The notes under the pieces: generated by a model
What the model saw: the letters and a program-made list of their open reading frames with translations, nothing else
The model's database searches: none
Told to the model about the DNA's origin: nothing
NCBI RefSeq assembly: GCF_902686445.1
Contig: NC_062218.1
Location: forward strand, 130,070,594-130,134,593
DNA: 64,000 nt
Direction: 5' to 3'
Origin: Sciurus carolinensis
Lineage: Eukaryota; Chordata; Mammalia; Rodentia; Sciuridae
Part shown: positions 1 through 19,299 of the stretch, piece after piece
Position numbering within the stretch: position 1 is the stretch's first letter
How the letters are laid out: each line of letters begins with the position of its first letter
Translations under genes and position numbers: made by a program

Positions 1-439
1 CCCACAAGCCCCAAGTCTGAGCCAGCAGAGCGTGGGAGCAGGCAGTCACTGGAGCTTGGTTTCAGGTTTTCATGCTGTGTTAACGGTCAGCTTGGTTAAT
101 GCTGAGCAGATGGGGGAGGGGAACAAATGGGAGGGAGCATGCCAGCTTCCTGGGGGACAGCCATGCCATGACGCATGCAGGCATGTGTGTGTGCAGAGGG
201 TACAAGGGTCCTGCCCTATGAGTGTGGACTCCTTTGCCCATGAATGCTTGTTCATACCATTGCATACGCAAGATGGTACTGGTAGGAGACACAGACAAAG
301 ACTTGGGTTCCCAGGGCAGCTAGAGGTGGATGCAAATCCAAGCCCTGGCACAGAGCCCTCTCTCTGTGTCACTCAGGCAGAACTCCCAGCTTAGGGGACC
401 CCTCCACCCTATTCCCTGTTCATGTCCCTCAGGGGAGAC
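1..439. other. Intergenic DNA downstream of FGFR4
   Basis: No exon, conserved coding stretch or recognisable repeat is visible. The short open frames here show no family resemblance. In other mammals NSD1 lies on this side of FGFR4, but nothing of it is seen. Confidence 0.6.
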
Positions 440-455
440 ACCAGGCATACAGAGG

Positions 456-461
456 TTTATT
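456..461 (-). terminator. FGFR4: FGFR4 poly(A) signal
   Basis: AATAAA on the minus strand, about 510 nt past the stop codon; no other canonical signal is seen in the 3' UTR. Cleavage would fall some 10-25 nt further, near 435-446. Confidence 0.75.
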
Positions 462-970
462 TCAAAAAATAATTTATAAAAGGCCATTTGCTCCTGTGTT
501 TTTGGCAGGCTTTCAGTCTCTCAGAGGCACCCGAGCCAATGCTTCTTCCACCAAGAAGCTGGGACAGTAGAGGCTGGAGGGACTTGGGGAAATGGGGTTC
601 AGAGGCATCTAACTTCTCAGTTGGTGTTGGGAAGCAGGGAGGTGTGACAGCAGCTCTACAGCCAGGCACAGTCAACCTCCTGAGACACAAACTGAGTGCC
701 AAGGCCCAGGAGGTAGAGCAGCATCCTACTCAGGCCATTAGAACAAGGTCATCATAACTCCAAGGGCAAGGATAGGACCTTGAGACTAGGGTTGAACTCT
801 GGCCTGGGAACTCAAGGCAGAGCAGAAAGCCTTAAGTAGGAACCCCAGAACCAGTGGACCTTCCCAGTGGAACCAGAGATCTGGGACAGCACCCTAATTC
901 AGGGGCCTTGGGCGGCCAAAGTCAAAAGCTGTGTTAGGTTGTGGCTGAGCTGGGGGTCCAAGGCCATTGT

Positions 971-9149
<8,179 letters not shown>

Positions 9150-9284
9150 CTCCTTCCTGCTGCTCTCAGGGACCCAGGCTGGACTTTCCACCAACTGCCT
9201 TCCTAAAACAGGAAAAGAGCTGCTACTACATCAGCCTTTGTTGGCACAATTCCCTTATTTTGCAGATGAGGAAACTGTTGCTAG

Positions 9285-9455
9285 GTATTGAACTCAGGGC
9301 CTCACACTTACTAGGCAAGCGCTCTAACCTGGGTTACATCACCAGCCCTTTCATTTTGAGGTGGTCTCATTAAGTTGCCAAGGCTGACCTCAAACTTGCA
9401 ATCCTACTTTAGCCTCCTGAGGAGCTGGGGCACAGATGTGTGTCACCATTCCTGG
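9285..9455 (-). repeat. Antisense ID+B1 dimer SINE in FGFR4 intron 1
   Basis: Inverted ID unit (GAACTCAGGGCCTCACAC to GGGTTACATCACCAGCCC) followed by an inverted B1-like unit. The preceding 9240-9280 looks like a MIR end. Confidence 0.75.
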
Positions 9456-9897
9456 CCTGAGCATGATTTTTAGATGCCTTCCACACTTTTCTAAACTGGG
9501 AACCTGTCCAGAAAGCCCATCACACTGGCTTCTCCTTAGTCACTGCTATCATACTTCTAGTTCATTCTGCCTGCTCAATCTCTTTCCAGTCTATCCCATT
9601 TCCCTTACTGCCTATCCAGGGCTGTTCTCTTGCTTCTCTTGGTGTTCTCTTGCTTAGAGACTTTGTACATCTTCTGCCTGGGCTCTTTAGCCTTCACCCT
9701 CAAGCAGGGATTTAAACAAATACAAATTTGCTATGTCATCCTGGAAACTTATAAGCTCTTAAGGAGCTACCTGTGTCCAGCAGGATCCAGTCCACACTGT
9801 TCACCCAGCATCCTAGGCCTCCTTCTCTGTCCCTTTGGTTCCACTGTCTATCCCTTCAGCCCCTTCAGGTGCTTTCAAAACTGGTCACATTTGCTGT

Positions 9898-10016
9898 CTT
9901 GCTTATATCTTTTTTTTTTTTTTTTTTGGGTGCTGGGATCGAACCCAGGGCCTTGTGCTTGCGAGGCAAGCACTCTACCGACTGAGCTATCTCCCCAGCC
10001 CCTTGCTTATATCTTT
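9898..10016 (-). repeat. Young ID SINE with target-site duplication, FGFR4 intron 1
   Basis: Near-consensus inverted ID element with a T run of about 18, flanked by the direct repeat CTTGCTTATATCTTT at 9898-9912 and 10002-10016. The repeated flank and intact body mark a recent insertion. Confidence 0.92.
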
Positions 10017-10399
10017 GTGCCTCTCATTCTTCTTGTCCAACTGGCTCATATGCCAGGAGCCCAGCCCACCCCACAGGTTCGGTTGCTTCCTCCTCTGCAA
10101 AATCCCCCTATACCACACTCTGATAACTAGGCAAAGCAGTGCTCCGGGTCCAGAGCTCTGGCTCAGAGTCGGGTGGTGGGGTTGTCCCGTGGGCTTTATT
10201 CCTACTCTCAGGACTGCTCTGACCTTACAACCTCAGAGTCTTTAGTCGGGTCACCGAGGTTGCTGGCCACTGACCCACTACCCAGCACGCGCAGCCCGAT
10301 GACATGACTGGCAGTTTAAGACAGTCCTAGGTTTCCTTCCAGCCTCCTGCACTCAGGGGCTGAAGGCGCTTGGGTAATTGCACCCATTTGAGCGTCGGT

Positions 10400-11080
10400 T
10401 TTCTCATCTTTATGCCCCGTGCACAGGCGGTCAGAGGCTCAAGGGCGAGCGCGCTCTTACCCGCCCCCCGCCCCAATGCACACACCTGGTCAGCCTCCGG
10501 GGGAGGTGCAAGTCAGCGGGTCCCCATGAGGAGCTGTAGAGACTGCTGGCCCGCCCCCGCCCGGGTGGGCAATAAGTAACCAGCTCCACGGCCAGGGTGC
10601 TCTTTGGACGGAAAGGGACAAAAGGCCCTGTGTGCGCTGCGGGTTACTGATTTACCGCCCCCTCCACCACCCACCCCCGCCGAGTGGACGCCCAGGTTCC
10701 CTGTGCTGGGAGGGAACAGTCTCCAGAGCCCCGCCACGGCTCGCCCCCTGGCGGCTGGGAGCGCAGCCCGGGAGCTCAGCTCACCTAGATCCTGTGTGGC
10801 TCAATTCCCGGTTCCCGGTTCACCTGGCTCCTTCGCAGCCCGGTTCCCAACTCCGGCCGTCCACGACCCCCGCGCCTGGCGGGGTCCGCAGACTCAAAGC
10901 GGGAGCTCCTCCGCCCTAGGCGGGAGAGCCAGGAATGTATCCGCTAGAGCGGCGTGGCCGCGGGCGGCCCACCTCTTGGCCAGCCCGCCCCGAGCCCCGC
11001 CCTGCCTGGACCAGCTCTATTCCGAGAGGCGGGGTCCCGGACGGCCCAGATCCCCGCCCATCTGGAGCCCCGCCCCCGAA
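10400..11080 (-). promoter_or_regulatory. FGFR4: CpG-rich FGFR4 promoter and probable non-coding exon 1
   Basis: This GC-rich, CpG-dense stretch contrasts sharply with the CpG-poor DNA on both sides and sits just upstream of FGFR4 exon 2, as expected for the promoter. A good splice-donor candidate on the minus strand (CTAG then GTGAGC, GT at 10784-10783) could end exon 1 at 10785. The transcription start is not determinable from sequence alone. Open frames through this region follow GC-rich composition and are not genes. Confidence 0.6.
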
Positions 11081-12273
11081 TCCAACTGCGCTGGACAGAC
11101 AGGGTTGCCCATTTTTGGGACCCTGCTCAGCCTACCAAGCACCCCCTCAGATTCCACCTCATTTGCGCCATTAAGATTCCTGGCCAGGCTTTCAAGTCCT
11201 AGTGCATACCTACTCAACACTACTCTTCACCATTCAGGGAAGGAGACCTTGACCTAGCTTGACTTCTTGTCTTCTGTGTAATCACCATCAGTGGATGGAA
11301 GAACACCCCTTCATTTGTTCTCTGAGCAACCTTCAGAGTGATATCAGAATACAAATCGGACTGTATTAACCACCTCCTTGAATTTCTTAAATCGTTTCTT
11401 GTAGCTCTTTGTATTGATTTTGACATGAGTTGGTCCCTGTCCAAATCTGCAGTTGAAACCTTCATTCACTTTTTCTCTTGCTCTCACCCTATCCCTGGGC
11501 CTTTGCTCATGACATTTCCTTTTCCTGGAATGCCCTTTCCCTTCTTGGTCTGGTTAATAAGATCTCATTTTTAGGTCTCAGCTGACTTCTTCCCTGAAAT
11601 CCCCAGGACTTGCCAGATCTCCTTTTCCATGCTTACTTTCTTATGAAAGTAGAAAAACAGAGTGTGAGCTGGTTCCTGGTGCAGATAGAAGGGGCCCCCT
11701 CATGTCTCAAATCGCAGCACCACCAGGCATGGCTGTGGCAGGTTACTCCATCTCTGTCCTCATTTTCTCCTCAGCAAAATGTGTATATGATAGTATTGTG
11801 CCCAAGAGGTTGCTGCAAAAAGTAGGGTTCGTATGTTAGTATGTGAGCTACCATTATTTGGGAACCATTATTTCTTCACCACACTTGACAGAATTGTAAC
11901 TGAAAAGCTAATTATGTAAACAGTTGGGAAATGTTAAGTTCCCGAAAGGCAGGAACTGTGTCTGAAAATCTCACCCTTACATCTCAAGTGCTTGGCACAC
12001 AGTAGGTGCCTCCAGATAATTTCACCCCCACCTAGCTCAGGCCTGCCTCACCTGCAAAGTCATCTCTCTCGAGTACCTAGATTATGGCTAAACAAGGAGG
12101 CTTCTACACACCCCTCTACCCTTCACCCACTCACCTGAAGTCCCAGTGTCCTTGGGAAGAAAGCTGTCAGCATGGATCCCAGGCTCAGTTCCTCATGATA
12201 GCCTCTCAGGCTCTGCTGCTGGTTAAAGCCTTTGGTGGGTGGAGACTCTGCCTATGAAACACCTTCCTTTCCA

Positions 12274-12274
<1 letters not shown>
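11081..12274 (+). repeat. Upstream flank of FGFR4 with L2 fragments
   Basis: About 11450-11650 matches the 3' part of the ancient L2 LINE (GGGCCTTTGCTCATGACAT, TGGAATGCCCTTTCCC, then TCTCAGCTGACTTCTTCCCTG). About 11938-12010 resembles the L2 3' end (GGCAGGAACTGTGTCTG, GCTTGGCACACAGTAGGTGC). The rest is single-copy DNA. Confidence 0.6.
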
Positions 12275-12316
<42 letters not shown>

Positions 12317-12392
12317 TTCCAGTACTGGGGATGGAACCCAGGGCCTTGTACGTGCTAGGCAAGGGTTCTGTCACTGAGCTACACCCATAGAC
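12275..12392. repeat. (TG)n microsatellite and adjoining antisense ID SINE
   Basis: TG repeat at about 12275-12313, followed directly by an inverted ID-like unit at 12318-12392 (GTACTGGGGATGGAACCCAG to CACTGAGCTACACCC). Confidence 0.85.
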
Positions 12393-12986
12393 CCTCCTTT
12401 CACATTGTTATGCAGAGGAATCTCTTTCCACTCTCACTCCCAAAAGCATTGTGGCTTTTCTTTGCATAACTAAAAGATCCATTAAAGTATTAAAAACAAA
12501 ACCAAACAAAACCTTTCCTTTCCAAACAAAAGAATGATTTCCACCTAAAGATAAATCAGAAAATCTCTGGTTAACTTTTAAAAACAGTTTATCTGGCTAC
12601 CCTCCTGAAGGGTCCTACCTTGCTGGTGCTCCCAGGAAAAATGAGATTACTGACCCCAGAAACTGCCTTTCAGAGGGGGCCTCCTCAGATCTCCTGGACT
12701 GCTCTCCGGGCTCAGCTCTCCACCTCTGGTCCTTTTCTGGCTCCTCTTATTGAATATGATTGTTGGGGGGCAGGGTGAGCTGCTACTGGAACTGGACCCC
12801 ACACCACGGTTTCCAATCAAATTCCAAGCCATTTTCCAGTTTACCTGAGTCAAAAGTGAACTAGAGATCACCAAGTGGCCCCCAAGTCCTTCAGACTGGC
12901 AGTCCTCAACTCTAAGGCCCTGAGATATGTTCTCCACTTCATTGTCTTTGTCTGGACCTGCTCCTACACTCACAACCCTCCTCCCT

Positions 12987-13487
12987 TTTTTTTTGTGTGT
13001 GTGGTGCTAGGGATTGAACCCAGGGCCTTGGGCATGCAAGGTAAGCACTCTACCAACTGAGCTATATTCCCAACCCCTCACAACCCCCTTTAAAAATTTT
13101 TTTTATATATATATTTTTAAGTTGTTGATGGACTTTTATTTCATTCATTTATTTATAAGCAGTGCCAAGAATCGAACCCCAGGGCCTCACACATGTTAGC
13201 CAAGCGCTCTACCACTGAGCCACAACCCCAGCCCCTCAAACCTTTTTTATTTTATTTTATTTATTTATTTATTTATTTATTTTGTGGTGCTGGGGATCAA
13301 ACCCAGGGTCTTGTGCTTACAAGGCAAGCACTCTACCAACTGAGCTATCTCCCAAGCCCTCAAACCCTTTTTAAAAAAAATATTTTTTTAGTTGTTGATA
13401 GACCTTTATTTTATTCACTTATTTATATGTGGGGCTGAGAATTGAATCCAGTGCCTCACACATGCACTGAGTCACAACCCCAGCCCA
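12987..13487 (-). repeat. Cluster of four antisense tRNA-derived SINEs
   Basis: Inverted units at about 12987-13077 (ID), 13097-13216 (longer type with the 3' block TAGTTGTTGATGGAC), 13236-13360 (ID, behind an ATTT array) and 13370-13487 (longer type). Short CTCAAACC-like pieces recur between the copies, consistent with successive insertions into the same site. The region 12393-12986 is single-copy. Confidence 0.85.
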
Positions 13488-13734
13488 CGCTCACAAACTC
13501 TCACACTAACTTAGCAGAGTTTGATCTCTCACAAGACCATTCATTCATTTGCTCATTCAATGGACAAGTATTTATTGAAGGCTTATTTTGTGATATGTAT
13601 TGTTTTAAATCCCAGAGATAAAGCAGTGAATTGGACCCCACCTGTAGGGTGATAAGTAAACAGTTACTGAAAGGAAGGAGAGATCCTGAGGGAGTAAGCA
13701 CCAAGCTTGTCTCTCTCTTGAAAGCACACTTTTT

Positions 13735-13880
13735 GTCTTTTTTTTTTTCATTTATTTAGAGACAGGATCTCACTGAGTTGCTTAGGGGCTAGCTAAGTTG
13801 CTGAGGCTGGGTTTGAACTAGTGATCATCCTGCCTCAGCCTCCTGAGCTGCTGGGATGAGGCATACACCACTGTGCCAGG

Positions 13881-13915
<35 letters not shown>

Positions 13916-14017
13916 GACAGCATCTCACTGTGTTGTTGCCTAACTTGGCCCCAAATCCTCCTGCCTCAGCTTTCTAAATACCTGGATTTACAGGTGTGTG
14001 CCACCTTACTGGGCTTC
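13735..14017 (-). repeat. Two antisense B1-like SINE units
   Basis: Inverted B1-like units at about 13735-13882 and 13883-14017, each with a T run, GAGACAG and GCCTCAGC(C/T) motifs. The second has a 30-base T run. Confidence 0.75.
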
Positions 14018-14180
14018 TATAATATACAGTCTTTTTATCAGTTATATTTGCAATCTCTTTCTCAAACACAGTCACTTTACACTCTCTCCCTTTCTCTCTC
14101 TCCCCAGATGTGAAAGCCTCCCATGCTAAGATTCATGCATGTCTCGGTTTCTCCATCCAGAAAATGGGTAGACTCAAACT

Positions 14181-14234
<54 letters not shown>
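14181..14234 (+). repeat. (TTTC)n microsatellite
   Basis: About 13 perfect copies of TTTC. Likely length-polymorphic. Confidence 0.95.
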
Positions 14235-14235
<1 letters not shown>

Positions 14236-14284
14236 AGGGATATTGGGGAAAATGAATGGGTTAGATGGAAATGAATTTTGTTGC

Positions 14285-14612
14285 CCCCACCCCCAATTAT
14301 TGGGGATTGAACCTAGGGGTCCTTAACCATTGAGTCACATCTCCAGCCTTCTTTATTTTTTATTTTGAAACATGGTCATGCTAAGTTGCTCAGGGGCTCA
14401 CTGAGTTGCTGAGGCTGGTCTTAAACTTTTGATTCTCCTCCCTCAGCCTCCCAAGTCTCTGGGATTACAGGCATGCACCACCAGGCCTGGCTCATTTTTT
14501 ATTTGGATACAGGGATTCTCTAAATTGCCATAGCTGACCTTAAACTTGTAATCCTCCTGCCTTAGCCTTCTAAATTGCTGGGATTACAGGCATGTGCCCC
14601 TGTGCCCAACTG
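14285..14612 (-). repeat. Antisense dimer SINE plus B1-like unit
   Basis: Inverted ID+B1 dimer at about 14285-14490, then a separate inverted B1-like unit at about 14495-14612. Confidence 0.75.
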
Positions 14613-14635
14613 GCAATGGAAAAGGACTTCTACTT

Positions 14636-14840
14636 GATTGAGTTCCTACTATGTACGAGGCACTGCAGTAGGTGTCACATATGTATTATATCCTTTGGTC
14701 CTTCCACCAAGCAAAGTGGCTTAAGTATCTTTCACTCTGTTTTGCAGGTGAGGAAACAAGTTCTGGGAGATGGAATGATTTCCCTGAGGTCTACCAGCAA
14801 GTGAATGGCAGAACTGAGACTCAAATTCTGATCTTTTTGG
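14636..14840 (-). repeat. MIR fragment
   Basis: Inverted MIR reading: TACTATGTACGAGGCACTG, then TTGCAGGTGAGGAAACAAG, then GAACTGAGACTCAAATTCTG. Ancient mammalian SINE. Confidence 0.6.
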
Positions 14841-14905
14841 GCAAAGATGGAGAGCTCAGGATGACTGGACACAGAGCTGGGACATTGATGCTACCACATC
14901 AGATT

Positions 14906-15916
14906 TTTTTTTTAAGTATTTTTTGTTGTAGATGGACACAATACCTTCTTTTTAAAAAATATTTTTTAGTTATTAATGGACCCTTTATTTTACTTATTTA
15001 TTTATTTATATTCAGTGCTGGGAATTGAACCCAGTGCCTCATGCATGCTAGGCAAGCACTCTACCATTGAGCTACTACCCCAGCCACAACATAATACCTT
15101 TGTTTTGTTTATTTAGGTGGTGCTGGGGATCAAACTCGCTGCTTCACATGTGTTAGGCAAGTGCTCTGCCACTGAGTCACAACCCCAGCCCTAAGATTCT
15201 TTTTTTTAATATTTAGTTTTAGTTGTAGGTGGACACAATACCTTTATTTTATTTTTATGTGGTGCTGAGGATCTAACCCAGGGCCTCACACATGCTAGGC
15301 AAGAGGTGTACCACTGAGCCACAACCCCAGCCCTAGATTTATTTATTTATTTATTTTTTCTTTTGAGATGGGATCTCCCTATGCTGCCCAGGTTGGCCTT
15401 GAACTCCTGGGCTCAAGTGATCCTTCTGTCTCTGCTTCCCAAGAAGTTGTGACTATAGCCATGTACCACCAAGCCCAGCCACATCAAACACTCTGTACTG
15501 GCTGTCCAGCGGCCTCTGCCTGTCTGCCTTTTTTCCTTCCTACCCATCCTTTCTTCCTTTTCTTACTTTCCTGGGGATTGAACTGGGGGCACTTTACCAT
15601 TGAGCTACATCCCTAGTCCTTTTGATATTTATTTTTGGTACTGGGGACTGAACTCAGGGGGTACTCTACCGCTTAGCTAAATCCCTGACCCTTAGTATTT
15701 TTTATTGGAGTCAGGGTCTCACTCAGTTGCTGAGGTTGGCTGTGAACTTGAAATCCTCCAGCCTTAGCCTCCTGAGTTGCTTGGATTACAGGCATGTGCC
15801 ACCACGCCTGGCTATTATTTATTTATTTGTTTTTTTTTGTGGTGCTGGTGATAGAACCCAGGGCCTCATGCATGCTAGGTAAATGCTTTACTTTTGAGCT
15901 ATATCCCCAACCCTAT
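14906..15916 (-). repeat. Dense antisense SINE block
   Basis: At least seven inverted copies, at about 14950-15085, 15098-15192, 15200-15333 (longer tRNA type with TTTTAGTTGTAGGTGGACAC), 15354-15480 (B1-like), 15565-15625, 15630-15815 (dimer) and 15826-15916 (ID). All share orientation. Confidence 0.8.
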
Positions 15917-16489
15917 TTTAATTTTTTTATCCCATTTTTATTTTTCTTTTAAAAATATTCTTTTCCTTTTTATTTATTTTATTTCCCAACATTCTTAATT
16001 GTGACCTTCAGAAGGTGCAGATTTATCTGAAGGTGTTCATGTGGAAGGGGCGGGGTATAATGTAGGATTGGACATTGCTCTCCCTGCCCTTTTTGGCCAG
16101 TACTGATGGGGCATTCATGACATATGCCATGCCTTAGGTAGGGTTCCTGGAGTATTAGCCTGAGTTAGGAGGGTCTCCTGAGGCCAGTCCCCACCTGTCC
16201 CCCACCTGCCTGGGAGCAGAGTCATGGGGGAGAGGACAGACATTGCTTGATGCCAATAGTGTTGCTCTTGGACAGCAGCTGGGTCCAGGGAACACTGGGG
16301 CTCTTGTGTGGAAGGGCTACTGCTGAGCCAGCCTGGTCCCTCCCTAGGCATCACTCCAGCTCAGGCCTGCCCCCAATTCTAGCCCCATCTTCTGACCCAG
16401 TCCTGAGGTTTCTTCTTTCCTTCATTAATTTCTTTCTTTGTAAACAGTTTTTATTTTGAGAACGTATTTGAGTATTTATTTTAAAATGC
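15917..16489. other. Single-copy intergenic segment
   Basis: After an AT-rich stretch to about 16000, the sequence shows no repeat family, splice-supported exon or coding signal that I recognise. Confidence 0.5.
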
Positions 16490-17005
16490 AGTCATACATT
16501 GCATAAGGGTGTTTTGGTCAACCATAGACTGACTACATATGTAGTAATGGTCCCATAAGATTATAATGTAGCTGAAAAATTCTTGAGGTCTTTACCTTTT
16601 CTATATTTAGAAATGTTTAGCTGCACAAATATCATTGTTACAATTGTGCATAGTATTCAACGCACTACTGCGTTATATAGGTTTTTAGCCTTGGAACTTG
16701 TACCTTATATCCTAGGTGTGTTATAGGTTATATCATTCAGGTTTATGTACATACACTAAGATGTTGCACAGTACAGAACTGTCTAACAATGAAGTTCTCA
16801 CAACATCTCCCTGTTGTTGTTTTTTTTTATATTTTTAATTGTAGATGGACATAATACCTTTATTTACTTTATTTTTATATGGTGCTGAGAATCGAACCCA
16901 GTGCCTCACACATGCTAGGCAAGTGCTCTACCACTGAGCCACAACCCCAGCCCCAACATCTCCCCATTGTTAACTGACATATTACTATATGGAAAAAGTA
17001 CACAT
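16490..17005 (+). mobile_element. DNA-transposon fossil with terminal inverted repeats
   Basis: The left end (GCAGTCATACATTGCATAA) and right end (GTTAACTGACATATTAC) read as degraded inverted ends of a short non-autonomous element. Internal motifs GGTCCCATAAGATTATAAT and GTACATACACTAAGATGTTGC fit the same common mammalian element. I do not assign the family name. A SINE sits inside at about 16812-16954. Confidence 0.55.
16802..16964 (-). repeat. SINE with target-site duplication inside the DNA-transposon fossil
   Basis: Inverted longer tRNA-type SINE at about 16812-16954 with the block AATTGTAGATGGACATAAT. It is flanked by AACATCTCCC at 16802-16811 and 16955-16964, so it entered the transposon fossil later. 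Confidence 0.88.
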
Positions 17006-17125
17006 ACAACCAATACGCAGAATTGGCAATTGTTATTATTTTACCATTTTTTCTAACCTCTTTTATACTCAGGTTTCTTCAATGTGCTCTAGGAAAGTCT
17101 GGTTTGGCTAGTCAAAACGGAAATG

Positions 17126-17575
17126 AGCTGGGTGCAGTGGTACAGGCCTGTAATCCTGGAAGCTCAGGAGGCTAAGGCAGGAAGATTGCAAGTTCAAAAT
17201 CAGCCTCAGCAATTTAGCAAGGCCCTAAGTAACTTAGTGAGACCCTGTCTCAAAATAAAAAATAAAAAGGGCTGGGCATGTGGCTCAGTGATAAAGCACC
17301 TCTGGGTTCAATTCTCAGTATGGGAAGAAAAAAAAAAAGAGGAGGTGAAATTGATAGCATCTGAGTGATGAGAAGTTGGGTGTTAGAATCAGAACTGGGT
17401 TTGAATCCTGAAAACTGCTTTGTGACCTTGGACAAGTCACTACATTTTAAGCCTCAGTTTCACTTTCTGTGAAATGGGAATAATACTTGTACCATCAGGA
17501 CTCAACATGATGACATATGTAAAGCACAAAGCCAATGCCTGGCATACATTCCTATCAGTAAAGGACAACCAGTTT
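17126..17575 (+). repeat. B1+ID dimer SINE followed by a MIR
   Basis: Sense dimer at about 17126-17340: B1-like half (GGCCTGTAATCCTGGAAG to GAGACCCTGTCTCAAAATA), then ID half and A tail. A sense MIR follows at about 17370-17575 (GTGACCTTGGACAAGTCAC, GCCTCAGTTTCACTTTC). Confidence 0.75.
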
Positions 17576-17710
17576 GAATATTAGCAACTATGGGCCCATG
17601 ACTCATCCCAAAGTGTAGACAATACACTTCTGTAACCAACAGGGACTTGGTCAAGAGACTGTGAGGGTTACTACTCCCTTAGCTTGCCCTTGGATTCAAT
17701 TCCCTGTACT

Positions 17711-17744
17711 GGGAGAGGGAGAGAGAGGGAGAGGGAGAGGGAGA
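17711..17744 (+). repeat. GA-rich simple repeat
   Basis: Purine-only GGGAGA/GAGAGG tract directly before the next transposon fossil. Confidence 0.85.
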
Positions 17745-18839
17745 TCCCTTGGTATCTGCAGGGGATTGATTCCAGGATAAATTAGCATAGTAAACTGGGC
17801 ATAGTAGCAAGCACCTATAGTTCCAGCATTTGGGAGGCTGTGACTGGAGGATCACTTAAGCCCAGGGATTCAACACCAGCCAAAACAACATAGTGAGATC
17901 CCATTAAAAAATACAACAAAGAGGACTGGGATTGTAGCTCAGTGGTAGAGCACTTGCCTGGCACATGTGAGGCACAGGATTAGATCCTCAGCACCATATG
18001 AAAATAAATAAAATAAAATAAAATAAAATAAAGGTAATGTGTCCATCTACAACTAGAAATATATATATTTTTAAATATAACAAATAGCCAGGTGCAGTGA
18101 CACACACCTGTAGTCCCAGCTATTTGGGAGACTAATGTAGGAGGATCATGAGTTTGAGGCCAGCCTGGGCAATTAAGGGAGACCCTGTCTTAAAATAAAA
18201 ATAAAAAAGGCTGGGGATGGGGCTGGGGTTGTGGTTCAGTGGTAGAATGCTTGCCTAGCATGCGTGAGGTTCTGGATTTGATCCTTAGCACCACATAAAA
18301 ATAAAATAAAGGTATTGTATCTACCTACAAATGAAACAAAAATTTTTTAAAAAGCTGGGGATATAGCTCAGTGGTAGAGTGCCACTGGGTTCAATCCCTA
18401 GTACTGCAATAAATAATGAAATTAAATGGCACAATATATCATATAACCTATACACATCCTCCTTTATACTTTAAATCATTTCTAGATGACTAATAATACC
18501 TAATACAATGCCAATGCTATGTAAATAGCTATTTTATTGTATTCTTTAGGCAAGAAAATAAGTATACATGTTCAATATGGACTATTTTTTTCTGAGTATA
18601 TTTTTCTTTTTTCCCCCTGTGGTCCTGAGGATTGAACCTAGGGCGTATTCTACCACTGAGCTACATCCTCAGCCTTTAATTTTTTTTTTTTTTTTTGGTA
18701 CTGAGCTAAATCCCCAATTCTTTTTTTTTTTTTTTTTTTTTTTTTTGGGTCTTGCTAAGTTGCCCAGGCTGACCTAAAATTTTTGATTTTCCTACTTCAG
18801 CATCCTGGGTAGTGAGGATGACAGGTGTGTGCTATGTTC

Positions 18840-18875
<36 letters not shown>

Positions 18876-19045
18876 GGTGCTGGGGATCGAACTCAGGGCC
18901 TTGTGCTTGAGAGGCAAGCACTCTACCGACTGAGCTATCTCCCCAGCCCCTCGAGTTTTTTTTTTTGAATAATTTCAATATGTAACTGGCTGATCTGTGC
19001 GGAAACTGAACCTATGAATACTGGGGCAGAGGGCAGACTACTCAT
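17745..19045 (-). mobile_element. MER2/Tigger-type DNA transposon fossil split by nested SINEs
   Basis: Three collinear pieces fit one MER2-like element: 17745-17790 (TCCCTTGGTATCTGCAGGG), about 18424-18600 (CACATCCTCCTTTATACTTT, TACCTAATACAATGCCAATG, GTACATGTTC-type end) and about 18960-19045. Nested insertions: 17793-17920 (B1-like, +), 17925-18060 and 18222-18355 (longer tRNA-type, +), 18088-18220 (B1-like, +), 18354-18420 (ID, +), 18606-18680 (ID, -), 18745-18835 (B1-like, -) and 18842-18955 (ID, -). Family name from memory of the consensus. Confidence 0.6.
18842..18955 (-). repeat. Young ID SINE
   Basis: Inverted near-consensus ID element with a T run of about 31 and the body GCGGTGCTGGGGATCGAAC to CCGACTGAGCTATCTCC. 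TCGAG-like flanks (GTTCGAG before, CCTCGAG after) suggest a target-site duplication. Confidence 0.88.
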
Positions 19046-19198
19046 CTGTTTACATGTCAGCAAATCCACCCTGTTATCACTCCTATTTCATTAAGACCTT
19101 TCAATGAATTTCCATGCTTTTAAGATTAAGATCTACATTATTTATTACAGTATAATAGATTACTCTAAAATTTAATTTCTTTATATAATGATCATTTA

Positions 19199-19276
19199 GG
19201 CTGGGGTTTTAGCTCAGTAGTAGAGTACTTGACCAGCACATGAAAAATATCTGGATTTGATACCTAGCACTGCAAA
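19199..19276 (+). repeat. ID-like SINE
   Basis: Sense unit GGCTGGGGTTTTAGCTCAG to GATACCTAGCACTGC with an A tail. Diverged. Confidence 0.75.
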
Positions 19277-19299
19277 AAAAATAATTAACAATCATTCGG

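Noticed and set aside
10604..11257. 217-codon open frame in the CpG-rich region
   Set aside because: Pro/Ala/Arg-rich composition from GC-rich promoter DNA, with overlapping frames of similar length. No conservation or splice support.
12987..15916. Regularly repeated units resembling a CRISPR-like array
   Set aside because: Units are diverged SINEs of unequal length and spacing in a vertebrate genome, not identical repeats with unique spacers.
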